Below are positions 11,698-21,932 of a DNA stretch of 64,000 bases, in pieces. The first letter of the stretch is position 1, and every line of letters begins with the position of its first letter. The stretch spans positions 213,682,373-213,746,372 of the forward strand of contig CP136061.1 of assembly GCA_032622095.1 (NCBI GenBank), written 5' to 3'. The notes under the pieces are model-generated. The model was not told the DNA's origin. It did not search any database and saw nothing but the letters and a program-made list of their open reading frames with translations. The stretch comes from Siphonodentalium dalli (Eukaryota; Mollusca; Scaphopoda; Gadilida; Siphonodentaliidae). Both the position numbers and the translations under genes were made by a program.

Positions 11698-12594
11698 ATG
11701 GATGCTGATGCTAAAACACAACTTCTCGTTCTACAAAAGAAAAGAAGGGCACAACGCGGGCATCTAACCCGAGTTATAACAGAAGCAGACGCGGTTGTTA
11801 AATGTGATACACTTGACTGTAAAAGACTCAAAGTGCTTCTGTCACAGATTTGTTCGAAGGAGGATATACTGACCACGCTGAATGATTCCATTCTGTCACT
11901 ATTGGCACTCGGAGATGATGATACTCAGTTCGATACCGAGTCCCAAGATGCCGAAGCACATATGCTGAAAATCATGGAGCGAAAAGGTCGGTATGTAGAA
12001 CTTTTAGAAGAATCTATCAAACCCGACGTTAAACCAAAACCCAATGACACTAACTCTGTTAAACCCATTCGACAAAAAGTTAACCTACCAAAGCTGTCGC
12101 TGCCCTTCTTCGATGGTGAAATTCTCCAATGGCAATCATTTTGGGATTCATTTAATGCGGCCGTACATTCAATTCCAGAATCTGATCTACAACCCGTTCA
12201 AAAATTTCAGCATCTAAAATCGTTATTGAGAGGACCCGCTGCTTTCTGTGTTGATGGATTGACGTTAACTAATGACAATTATCAGAGTGCTGTTGAAATT
12301 TTGAAACAAAGATATGGACAAAAACACAAAATCATTCACGCACACATGGAAGCATTGATGAACTTACCTGCCCCACAGAACAATGTATTTAGCTTGAGGA
12401 AATTCCGCGATGTCATGGAATCCAACATTAGATCACTTGATGCACTAAATCAGCCGACGGCCTATAGTGACATGCTTGTCTCAATGATAATACAGAAGCT
12501 CCCCTCTGTTCTACGTAGTAACCTGGTGCGACAATACGGAAACCGCCAATTCACACTCAAGGATATTCGCGAGTTTCTTCAAACGGAAGTATAA
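11698..12594 (+). pseudogene. gag: BEL Gag (DUF1759)
   Basis: ATG at 11698 (MDADAKTQ) is the first methionine after the LTR and candidate primer site. The N-terminal part is helical; residues about 130-290 match the DUF1759 retro-Gag pattern (LPKLSLPFFDG, WQSFWDSF, KFQHLKSLLRGPA, ILKQRYG). It ends at an in-frame TAA (12592-12594), after which the same frame continues with zinc knuckles, so the stop is probably a mutation in a longer Gag-Pol polyprotein. Gag forms the cytoplasmic particle in which reverse transcription occurs. Confidence 0.9.
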
Positions 12595-12621
12595 ATTCTT
12601 GAAGCGGGTGAGGATGACAAA

Positions 12622-13035
12622 ATGGTAGAACCGTCTGCGTCAGCTTTTCTTACTAATACGTCTTGTGGACTTCGTACCAGAAGCGATGAATCATCCCCAA
12701 TAGTTCGAAATTCACGTCCGATGTGTGTATTCTGTGATAATCAACACTTTTCCGCAAATTGCACTGTAGTAACTGATGTTCAAGCCCGCAATGATATCGT
12801 TCATCAAAAGAAACTTTGTTTCAACTGCTTGTCTGAAACCCATAGATGTTCAGATTGCCTATCGCGTTTTCGTTGTCGACAATGTTCGAAAAAACACCAT
12901 TCAAGTTTATGCGACCCGAGCAGATCTCAACAAGCCGATTATATGTCCAACCGAGAGTCTAATCGTGAAAGTACTAAACCGGCTCTCAAGGGTCATTCCA
13001 TGGAATGCATTGCAACGTGGAACCCGGCAAAATAG
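12622..13035 (+). pseudogene. BEL zinc-knuckle region
   Basis: Same frame as Gag, downstream of its premature stop. Three cysteine/histidine clusters (CVFCDNQHFSANC, CFNCLSETHRC, CRQCSKKHHSSLC) form the CCHC-like nucleic-acid-binding region typical of BEL/Pao polyproteins. The frame closes at 13035 and the protease continues in another frame, so there is an indel near 13005-13035. Confidence 0.88.
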
Positions 13036-13436
13036 AAACCGATAATTCGCAAGACCAGACTGTTCTTCAAAACGTATCATTTACATGTTCACTGTTAAAA
13101 ACGGCCGTCGCAGACGTATCATCTGGAACATGCACCGCGCCCGGTAATATACTTTTCGATGATGGCTCTCAGTGTTCGTTCGTCACTCAAAGTTTTGCTG
13201 ATAAACTTGATCTTTCACCAATTGGCAGGAAGGAAATCAATCTTTCTGCATTTGGATCCGAAACCGCACAATGTCGATATTTGAACATTGTAAAACGCGA
13301 ACTGCTATGTGAAAATGAAACTGTTGAATTAGAGTTACTAGTTGTTCCCAGAATATCTACACCACTAAATATTAAGATGCAAAAAACGGCTCGGTCATAT
13401 TCGCATCTTGTTGGGCTAAAATTGGCTCACCAATAA
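13005..13436 (+). pseudogene. BEL aspartic protease (DUF1758-like)
   Basis: The retropepsin core is seen as ILFDDGSQCSFV (active-site D-D-G-S variant of D-S/T-G) followed by the flap-like region (LNLSAFGSETAQC-like). In BEL/Pao this protease cleaves the polyprotein. The frame ends at 13436; the expected continuation (SDSDSFTIDILVGAYFYYD) is one frame over, indicating an indel near 13430. Confidence 0.83.
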
Positions 13437-15406
13437 GTGATTCCGACAGCTTTACGATTGACATTCTAGTGGGTGCGTACTTTTACTATGACATTGTTAA
13501 TGGTACACACGTCAAAGATATAGATGGCCCCATTGCAGTAGGATCTAAACTCGGGTATTTACTCGCGGGACCTATCGTCAAGCAGTCAAAATCTCAAGAA
13601 GCATCAATGCTCAATATTTTCATGGATCATTCTGATGGAGACTTTCAACTTGAGAGGTTCTTGAAACTTGAAGCTATCGGTGTTGATTCGCCAAATGATT
13701 CCAAAGGTAATCTTGAAATACTATCCACGTACTGTGACAAAATAACTTTCAAAGATGGTTCTTATATTGCACCACTTCCATGGTGTGATAATCATGAATC
13801 TTTACCAACAAATTTCGATGTTGTTAACAAACGCACGAGATCCACAGTTCATAGACTTACCAAACAAAACTCTCTTCTGCTAAATTATGATAAACTGATA
13901 AAGGAACAAGAGAGTATGGGTTTTATCGCGAAGTTGACATCTGGTGAACTCAAATCTAATAGTACAGACTGTCATTACATTCCACACCACCCTGTGTTCA
14001 AAAACTCATCGTCAACGCCCATGAGAATCGTTTACGATTGTAGTTGTAAGATGAATAGATTTAGTCCGAGTTTAAATGACTGTTTGCTGAGTGGTCCTGC
14101 GTTGCAAAATGATCTATGTTCTATACTTATCAGGTTCCGACTCTACAAATATGCCGTAGTTTCTGATGTCGAGAAGGCGTTTCTGCATGTGAAATTGGCT
14201 GACGATGACAAAGACTATACACGATTTCTCTGGTTATCAGATCCCGGTGATCCAGACTCTAAATTTGACGTATACAGATTCAATGTGGTTCTGTTCGGTG
14301 CAAGATCGTCCCCCTTTATACTGAACGCCACAATTTTGAGACATTTGTTGTCAGAGTCATCATCGTGTTCATATATTACTCAGAATCTTTTGAACAATGT
14401 TTATGTAGATAATTTTGTTGCTAGCTTTGGTACACATGCTGGTCTCATCAATTATTTCCAACGAACTCGAGATATAATGTCAAAAGGTAACTTTAATGTT
14501 CGCGCATGGACATCAAACTCTCCCAAATTACGTGCAGTTGCCTCTGATGAAAATGTTGTTGACAAAGATACAAATGTGTCTGTGCTAGGTCTTCGATGGG
14601 ACATTGAGTCTGATTCCTTAGGATTTCCTACCAAATCGATGAACACTTCTGAACTTATTACCAAGAGGGAAATTCTAAGTGATACATGCAGTGTTTTCGA
14701 CCCTTTGGGAATCGTTTCACCAGTAACAATTCGGGCTAAAATGTTTATGCAGAAACTTTGGTCAGAACGTATCACCTGGGATGACCCAGTGTCGCTTGAA
14801 CTTTCTTTGGAATGGGGTGTAATACGCGAAGATATTCAAGTAGCATCGGAAATCAAACTTCCACGATGGATCGACTTCAACGAAACCAACAGGGATGCAA
14901 TTGAACTACACATCTTTGCCGATTCTAGTATCAAAGCATATGGAACTGTAGCTTATCTGAAGTCGGACAGCGACACGCCTCAATTCGTCATGGCAAAGAG
15001 TCGAGTTGCTCCTGTGAAAGCTATGACAATTCCACAACTTGAATTGATGGCAGCACTCATAGCAGCTCGCTTGTCTGTGTTTATTCGCAACAGTCTTGGG
15101 TGTTCTAGGGAGGTCAAAACTTTCATGTGGACAGACAGCACTATTGTTTTATATTGGATCAACTCAATGAAAACTCTACCCATGTTCGTTCCCAATAGAT
15201 TATCGGAAATAAGAAACTTAACTGACATCAGCGATTGGCGACATTGTGCATCTGCAGACATTCTTAGTCGAGGTTGCACAAACATTCAGCTGTCAAACAG
15301 TATTTGGTGGAATGGTCCTACTTGGCTGCGTGAAGGTTCAGACAATTGGCCGTCAGAATGGAGTGTGCCAGAAACTGCAATATTGACATTGTTAGACAAC
15401 GGGTAA
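13430..15406 (+). pseudogene. BEL reverse transcriptase and RNase H
   Basis: The open frame (about 13430 or 13469 to 15406) covers RT then RNase H. RT motifs: MRIVYDCS, VVSDVEKAFLHV (motif A aspartate), FGARSSPF (motif B) and NVYVDNF (motif C), the last with D-N in place of D-D; D-N is, to my recollection, seen in some BEL/Pao elements. RNase H motifs: LHIFADSSIKAYG, IPQLELMAALIA, MWTDSTIVLYWI. An in-frame TAA at 15404-15406 separates it from integrase. It converts the element RNA to DNA in the particle. Confidence 0.92.
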
Positions 15407-16210
15407 AGAAATCGAACCAAACTCTCTACATGTGCTATTGAAAATGTTATTGACCCCTCTCGATGTTCGTCATTTAAGAAGCTGAGAAGAGTTGCAGCAT
15501 TTGTTCTACGATTTAAACATAACATTACATCAACACGAGCCGATATAACATTTGGACCACTGTCTGTCAAGGAACTCGAGAACGCCGACTTGTTTCTAAT
15601 AAAACAGTGTCAAAATGACGCCTATCCATGTGTTGTAGATTTTCTACACAACAAAGAGGCCCGTTCAAAACCTCTCGTAACCCAGTTACAACTGTTTCTT
15701 GCTGATTCCGGCGTTGTCCGCAGCCGAGGGCGTATCGGAAACGCACCGTTGGATTTCGAAACAAAGTTTCCCGCGTTGCTACCTCCAAATAATGCGTTTA
15801 CTGACTTAGTTGTGATCCATCACCATAAACTAACTTTGCATTCCGGTGTAACCCAAACAGTTTCTGCTGTTAGGCAACAGTTTTGGGTGCCACGCTTAAG
15901 GCAGATAACAAAACGACTCTTGAAAACCTGTGTGACATGTCAAAAGGTCATCGGAAGACCGTACACATCACCAATGCCTCCTCACTTACCAGCTGATAGG
16001 GTGACAGACGGCGAACCCTTCCAAGTGACCGGCGTAGACTTCACTGGACACTTAAATGTGAGTGACGACTCACACAAAATGTATATTTGTCTGTTTGCCT
16101 GTGCCACCACTCGTGCTGTTCATCTTGAAGTAATTCCCGATTTAAGTGTTGACACTTTCCTTCAATGTTTTAGACGATTTGTCAGTAGACGGGGGTTGCC
16201 AAGAAAATGA
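15407..16210 (+). pseudogene. BEL integrase, zinc-binding and catalytic core (N part)
   Basis: Same frame as RT-RNase H after the nonsense codon. It contains the HHCC zinc module (HHHKLTLHSG ... CVTCQK) and the first catalytic aspartate (GVDFTGHL). The frame breaks at 16208 by one base just before the second catalytic aspartate (MMSDNAS), which is encoded in the next segment. It inserts the cDNA into the genome. Confidence 0.88.
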
Positions 16211-17058
16211 TGTCCGACAACGCGAGTACCTTTGAGGCAGCTGCGGGCCATATACGTCAGCTGATTTCCGACACACTAATTACAGAAGAGCTCTCAAGAA
16301 GAAACGTTCAGTGGGTGTTCATACCAAAGCGCGCTCCGTGGTTCGGCGGATTTTGGGAACGGTTAATTGGCCTGACAAAAACTTTTCTCAAAAAGAGTCT
16401 AGGTTCCAGACGTATTAAGTTCGGTGAACTTTTAACTGTGGTAGCCGAAATCGAAGCTGTTATAAACGACAGACCACTGACATGCATATCGTCTGATGTT
16501 GGTGAACCAGACCCAATTACACCATCAAAACTCATGTGCGGTCGAAACTTGATGGCGCTTCCACATTCACCAGTCGATGACAACATTCTAACTGACCCAG
16601 ATTATGGAAATGAATCTGACTATGTGGCAACGGCCAAACTTTTAGCGACCGTTGTTCAAGCTGCGTGGACACGATGGAAGAACGAATACCTCTTAGCGTT
16701 ACGTGAACACTACAATACATCCAAGAATGGACAAAGTTACGTGAAAGTGGGAGACGTTGTACAAATACATGAGGACAATCCACGCCTAAAATGGAAACTT
16801 GGTTTAATCACGCAACTGCACAAAGGGAGCGATGGTCATGTACGATATGTATCATTAAAAACTAAGTATGGAGTCACAAACAGGCCGATTGCGAAATTAT
16901 ATCCGTTGGAAATCAATTGTGATTCGTATGTGAACAATGTTGACTCAAAATGTAAATATAATGAACATACTGTATGTGACACTCCGATAAGACCAGTTCG
17001 ATCAGCATCTGAAGCAGCAAAGCGCATGATAACAGAGTATTATTCCTGTGATGAATAG
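16207..17058 (+). pseudogene. BEL integrase C part and DUF5641
   Basis: Begins MMSDNAS (second catalytic Asp), then APWFGGFWERLIG (catalytic Glu), completing D-D-E. From about residue 150, WTRWKNEYLLALREHYN, VKVGDVVQIHED and GLITQLHKGSDG are the DUF5641 module at the BEL/Pao polyprotein C terminus. Stop at 17056-17058; a C-rich run and a short non-coding stretch lead to the 3' LTR at 17126. Confidence 0.9.
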
Positions 17059-17125
17059 GACTTCACAGATCGTGCGCTGTTATTATTGTATGAAGGGACT
17101 TCCGTCGCCCCCCCCCCCACCAGGA

Positions 17126-17328
17126 TGTCGGGGATATCTGGGACAATCAACCTAGAGTATATCATAATCATGTGCGACTGCTGGCCCACGCGCGCAGTGA
17201 GCAGTGTTAATTAACTGACCGGGACAGTGAATCGTGTGTGTGCTATTTGTGTCATAACTACCTGTGCTTCCGAAGAATAAACATGTGTTGAGATTGCGTT
17301 CTGTATTCAACTTCTACATTCCGTCACA
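17126..17328 (+). repeat. 3' LTR of BEL/Pao element
   Basis: 203 bp; six substitutions relative to 11471-11673. Followed by the TSD copy AAATT (17329-17333) and then right-arm palindrome sequence. Confidence 0.95.
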
Positions 17329-17464
17329 AAATTCAAAATAGGCTGTCGGCCATGTTATTGAAAATATTCGAACCAAAATATGGTGCTTACCTCTAAGTGA
17401 CGTCTGGCACGCACGTGACAAATTTCATTATGATAAGATAGAAAATGAGAACACAATGGTACTT

Positions 17465-17813
17465 GCCATTGACATAACAGTGTACCGTTAGTCGGGATAC
17501 ATATATTAAAGGGGCCACATACAGGTATTTTAAACGGACCATATACGATGCCATTGGAATTATGAAGGAATTTTCAATACTAGTCAAATAGAATGTTGTG
17601 GAATTTCCACATGTAGCATGTTCCAGAAAAAATGCGTGGTTGAAGATTACATGTGTCCAATGAGCGGGGAGTGAGCCGTTTGGGTTCACACAGTGATTGC
17701 ATTGAAATTCCAATGACTCAGGTGTTGCACCTGAAGTAAGTATTGGTTATTTACTAGCAGCACCAAACATCGGTACGAACATCTCCAAGGTTATAAAACA
17801 CACATAACCCAGT
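17465..17813. other. Non-coding flank right of the palindrome
   Basis: No gene or clear repeat seen. Confidence 0.4.
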
Positions 17814-17916
17814 GAGAGCTTTCCGATTAATGGCAGCAAGCCATATTTCCGACTAAATCCTGAAAATACCAATAATTCTGTTGTGGATAAGGGGTCGATT
17901 AATTAGGGCATTACTG
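17814..17916 (+). mobile_element. Half copy of Tc1/mariner-type hairpin MITE
   Basis: Matches one arm of the hairpins at 44102-44311 and 62811-62988 (gctttccgattaatggcagc ... gtcgatt ... gcattactg, then TA). Only the right half is present, so it is truncated. Confidence 0.8.
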
Positions 17917-18090
17917 TATGTGTATGAAATATATAGACATAAAACAACACACCTCTACGTCTGGCTCTCTCTGCCCCTCTCTCTTTCTTCCGCTACTCCT
18001 TGATATTCTCAACACATGTGTTTTATGTTTGCTAGAGTATGAGATGGGCCTCGTTTGGTTACATACGACCATGAAAGTAATATTACCTGT

Positions 18091-18444
18091 ATGCGAGTAA
18101 TGAGGGCAAATCGCCGGCATTAGTCTTTTATGAATCCGTCCCGTCTATTCTTAACAGTAATGGAATTGGAATTGTTGTTTCTTAGTTTCGAGTTATATTA
18201 ATGGTCATAACATAATTTAGTCGCTTGAGTGCGATAGCAAATAGTTTAGGAAATAAAACGTCAGTGTTATAATTATAACACATTAGATTTCGCGTTTTGA
18301 AAAGGAACTATTTTGCGCGTCGGACTACATTACTTGAGGAGCGAGAGAGGCGTATGGATACGGCCTCTTTTCTGCGAATATCAGGCTGACAAAATTCCAC
18401 CAAAACATCGTTCAGCAGCAGAAAAGAGCCCGTTATTCTCATTA
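18091..18444 (+). repeat. Terminal-type repeat of DIRS/Ngaro-like element (354 bp)
   Basis: Starts atgcgagtaatgagggcaaa and ends cgttattctcatta. A near-identical 355-bp copy in the same orientation lies at 39485-39839 in unrelated context. Its place just upstream of the SGNH ORF suggests the 5' terminal region of the retroelement. Confidence 0.75.
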
Positions 18445-18587
18445 AACACAACAGGTAATCTGACTTTTTAATTTACTTATTATTAACATTTGTCGGAATT
18501 TATTTACACTGTTTACGGTATTCCTACGCTGCTCTTTTCCACGTAATTTGAAGTTACAAAAAACTAAAAACTTTGAAAGTTGGAACA

Positions 18588-19241
18588 ATGACTCAGCGTC
18601 GTTTTCACACACGAGTGGCTGTGATTGGCCATTCCTTTGTTGTGCGTCTTGGTCGTTTCCTCCGACGCAGGTACGCTCGTCAGCTTGGACTCAGGGTCGT
18701 TCCCGGTGATCGCTTGTATAATTATGCCAATGCATTCAAGTTAAAAAGGCATAATGGCCGGCCTCTCGATATTCAGTTTTTTGCCAAAGGTGGCAATACG
18801 TTGGCGGACGTTTCGGCCTATCTTAACCGCCTCCGAAAATTTCGGCCCCACATAATCATATTACAGATCGGTGGGAACGACTTGTGCACCAAATTACCTC
18901 AGTCTGTCGGGAGTATCACCGATGATTTTATTGGTGAAGTTCTGAAATGCAAATCTGTCAGGATGGTTATGGCTTGCCAAGCTTTTTATCGAGTTCGGAT
19001 CCATGGAGGAAAGGAACCTGCCATCTATGATAAACATGTGGACATGCTGAACCAATATAACTCGGTTGTGCTCCCTGGCAGGTCTAGTTTGGTGCACACC
19101 TGGCATCATGGCCGGTTACAGCCAAAAGCAAAGGCCTTCTTCTATGATGGCATTCATTTTAACCCTCTTGGGGAACATTTATATGCCAAGAGCCTTAAGG
19201 GAGCTATTTTATTTGCATTGAACAGGGTAACCTGGTATTAA
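18588..19241 (+). CDS. SGNH/GDSL-type hydrolase of the retroelement (intact)
   Basis: 217 aa from the ATG at 18588 (MTQRRFH). Catalytic blocks are all present: block I VAVIGHSFV (nucleophile Ser about residue 18), block III LQIGGNDL (Asn of GGND about residue 99) and block V DGIHFNPLG (D-x-x-H near residue 190). No signal peptide or membrane segment is evident. SGNH domains of this kind accompany some Ngaro and CR1-type retroelements, where an esterase/lipase-like role has been proposed. This is the only fully open protein of element copy 1; copy 2 is truncated before this point. Confidence 0.82.
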   Translation: MTQRRFHTRVAVIGHSFVVRLGRFLRRRYARQLGLRVVPGDRLYNYANAFKLKRHNGRPLDIQFFAKGGNTLADVSAYLNRLRKFRPHIIILQIGGNDLCTKLPQSVGSITDDFIGEVLKCKSVRMVMACQAFYRVRIHGGKEPAIYDKHVDMLNQYNSVVLPGRSSLVHTWHHGRLQPKAKAFFYDGIHFNPLGEHLYAKSLKGAILFALNRVTWY

Positions 19242-19552
19242 TGACACTTTTTTCGGCCACACAACCTTTTGCTGACCAGCTTGTGACAGGCTACAGACAT
19301 TTTTCAATTTTATGCTTTTGCACTGGCTGATATTACATCGAATCATATTCATGGGACCATATAAACAAGGATCACGATCTTTGCCTTGTCTTGACTAATC
19401 ACACAATGTTAGAGTTATTTCGGAAATCGTTATCATCGGGGCTTGTTCTCTTTCTCCCGTAACATACGAATATAATTACCACTTACAGTGCCATGGTTTG
19501 ATTCTCAATCTGTAGTTATTTCTCCCCTAAGGCTCCACACCTTGTAGTAATA

Positions 19553-20010
19553 GCCTGTTTACGTCCCTGCCAGGGGCACGCGGGCAGCCTATAATTTGCT
19601 TTACTGTTTCCATTTTCACACCTGTTTACGCACCAATGGTGTATGCGGGTACATTTTATTATTTTATTTACATTTAACCGCCTGTTTACGCACCCACGTG
19701 GTGTATGCGGGCAGACTTTATTTTTGCATGACATTGCCTGTTTACGCATCCCTGGGGTGTACTCTCAGGTGCCTAATAATTGTGTTCGCCTAATAATAGT
19801 GATCAGTGGGGACTTACGCTGAAATTATAATAATGATGGTACTTTCACTCTATGTCTCAATTCAAATAATAGTGATCGTTGGGAATTTTCTCCACAACTT
19901 CTTAATCATGCTGACATTATTATTTGGCGCCTGAGGGTATACAGGCACATCGGGCTTGGCTTGTTTATTTGGTTAGGCCTGTTTACACACTCAGGGATGT
20001 ATGCGGGTTT
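19553..20010 (+). repeat. Five degenerate dyad repeats between SGNH and Gag ORFs
   Basis: Copies of GCCTGTTTACGCAcCC..GGtGTATGCGGG start at 19553, 19621, 19681, 19737 and 19978. Each is a short imperfect dyad (cgcacc...ggtg-atgcg), spaced 56-68 bp except the last. The location suggests regulatory or RNA-structure repeats. Confidence 0.75.
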
Positions 20011-20290
20011 AGTTTCAACTATTATTTCACAACACCCCCCCCCGTCAACTTCATGCCATGATCATGGCATGTTCTACTCAATATTCAATATATATGTACT
20101 GGCTGTGGCACCAGCATTTATACCAGGAATTCATGGTGGTTTAATCTTTACTATAATTTCATGCCGACCTATCCCATCTTATTACACCAAATGTTTGACT
20201 ATCTTCACACAATATATTGTAAATCAGGGCACTCTGTTCTCATGTATTGACCTGCTTCTGCTGTGGTTAATTTTATTTCCACAGCCTACC

Positions 20291-21451
20291 ATGCCTCCAA
20301 AGAAGCGCAGAATTGTACAGAAGAGGGGGCGTCGTGTGGCAACAGATATAGTAGATTCCACGGCAGATGATTCTTCCAGGACGGCGCCACTGGACTTATC
20401 CCTTCCATACACTGGGAATGATATTAGAGCACAGCTTGATATCCAACCACCGGCACACAACGCACATTCTTTACCGGTACAAGTACCGGTCTGGGACCTT
20501 TCCTGTTCTCATTCAATGTCGGTGCCTACTAGTATATCAAACCCGACAGTTCTGGCACCGACTAATTCTCATATTCCGGCATATTCACCAGTTCAGGCTC
20601 CTGCGTCGGTGTACAGCTCACCAGCAACCACAAACACTTCTCGCATGCATATGCCAAGATTTTCAGTGCCAAACATTCCAGTGTCTTATATCAACACTCC
20701 AGCTACATCAACCATCCGACCGTCCTGGACAGTTTCCAACCCGACCGTCCCAGCTCATTCGAATTCTCTAAACCCGCTTCCATGGACCTTCAACACGTAC
20801 ACGGATCCATCTGTCCATATGAACATTCCGTCGACCAGTGACGTTCAACCTGTGTCGAACTCTCATGAAGTTACCGGTGCTGTTGCAGCCTCACATAATG
20901 AACTATCGGACAATCATGACATTTCACGTGACAATTTGCCATCACAGGTTGCCTCGGCAATCACCACAGTCATGCAGGGGGCAGGTAATACTGTCCGGGA
21001 TATTACTAGTTTTCAATCAGAACTTCAGCGGGTCATCTCATCTTTCCTACATGTTGACAACAACAGTAGCCATGGGCCAAGGGTTGATATTAATCAAAGT
21101 CCGGTTGTCCCTCTCATCCCTCATATGTCAACATCCGCTGTAGTTGGCACAGCCAATATATCATCAGCCCTCCATACGGCCACCACAGTGCCATTTTTGA
21201 TCACCTCACGTGTGCCCTTAACAGTAACAACACAAATTTGGGCTAATGAGCCCATCAATTTGGCCATACTTCTCCCCAGCAACCAAGCAGATGAGCCGAC
21301 TTGTGACCCATCTGGTCTGTCATGGGAAAATATACAGGGTCAACCTCATCCCGTGGTGTATGTCCCCAAGCCACCCCGCAAAATTACCACATTATATCAG
21401 TGGCAAAAAGCATTTAGAATTTTTATAGCCATTTTTTTGTCAGCGGGATAA
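20291..21451 (+). pseudogene. DIRS/Ngaro Gag, N-terminal segment
   Basis: The most likely start is ATG at 20291 (ctaccATGc; MPPKKRRIVQKRGRR, a nuclear-localisation-like start); the frame is also open upstream. 386 codons, rich in Pro/Ser/Thr, ending WQKAFRIFIAIFLSAG at a stop. The expected continuation (KDATENLLTYYEII) is one frame over, after a run of seven T at about 21434, so Gag is split by a frame shift. Copy 2 has the same T7 run and break. Gag forms the particle or nucleoprotein of the element. Confidence 0.78.
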
Positions 21452-21454
21452 GGA

Positions 21455-21932
21455 TGCCACAGAGAATCTTTTGACTTATTATGAAATAATTCAGAGGATG
21501 GCTGAAAGGGGGTATGACTGGTTACTATATGACCGTGAATTCCACGCTCTTAGAGCCACTACCTTAGACTTGCCTTGGCAAAACACCAACTGGGATCTAC
21601 ACGAGCGTGCTTTACCGACACAACGTCCTCCTCGTCAGCAATCTGCTCCGGTCCGGGATCATTTTCAATCGGGATCGGGCATGCAGACATTTCCAAAGAC
21701 CGCGTTGTATGTGCCCGTTTCGTACTGCCGAAATTTCCACTGCGGTCTATTTTGCAACGGAAGTTGTGGGTTTTCCCATCATTGCTTCAAATGTTTTCGT
21801 GCCCACAAAGCCATATCCTGTGCTGCCCGCTCACCACGTACCCGTGCCGCCAACAACAAACCCAACCCCGGGTCAAAACCATCTGCAGGTCAGCAGCCTG
21901 CCAACACCCGTAAAGGCCCTAATTTTAAATAG
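21455..21932 (+). pseudogene. DIRS/Ngaro Gag, zinc-binding C-terminal segment
   Basis: Continues Gag in the shifted frame: TYYEIIQRMAERGYDWLLYD, then a cysteine/histidine cluster (CRNFHCGLFCNGSCGFSHHC, CFKCFRAHKAISC) typical of DIRS-order Gag, then a basic tail to the stop at 21932. The 3' part overlaps the start of Pol in another frame, as is usual in this order. Confidence 0.8.

Larger units (their letters stand above)
11471..17328 (+). mobile_element. BEL/Pao LTR retrotransposon, full length
   Basis: 5858 bp bounded by 203-bp LTRs and a 5-bp TSD (AAATT), inserted in the right palindrome arm only. A candidate primer-binding site (ttggtccctcgaacc) begins at 11677, three bases after the LTR. 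Internal order is Gag (DUF1759), zinc knuckles, aspartic protease, reverse transcriptase, RNase H, integrase, DUF5641, which is diagnostic of BEL/Pao. The polyprotein is interrupted by in-frame stops at 12592 and 15404 and frame shifts near 13020, 13430 and 16205, so the copy is not autonomous although the LTRs are only about 3% diverged. Confidence 0.95.
6507..17464 (-). repeat. Right arm of giant inverted repeat, split by a BEL element
   Basis: Reverse complement of 340-5385. After removing 11471-17328 and one TSD copy the arm is about 5.1 kb. Continuity across the BEL insertion is direct: the sequence before 11470 and after 17329 together reproduces left-arm 340-500. Arm and partner differ by substitutions and by indels of a few to tens of bases. 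The stretch 6507-9300 is non-coding and mirrors 2600-5385. No clear target-site duplication flanks the outer ends (340 and 17464). Confidence 0.93.

Noticed and set aside
340-17464. Palindrome as a complete Polinton
   Set aside because: No polymerase, integrase, ATPase, protease or capsid gene in arms or spacer, and no 6-bp TSD at its ends.
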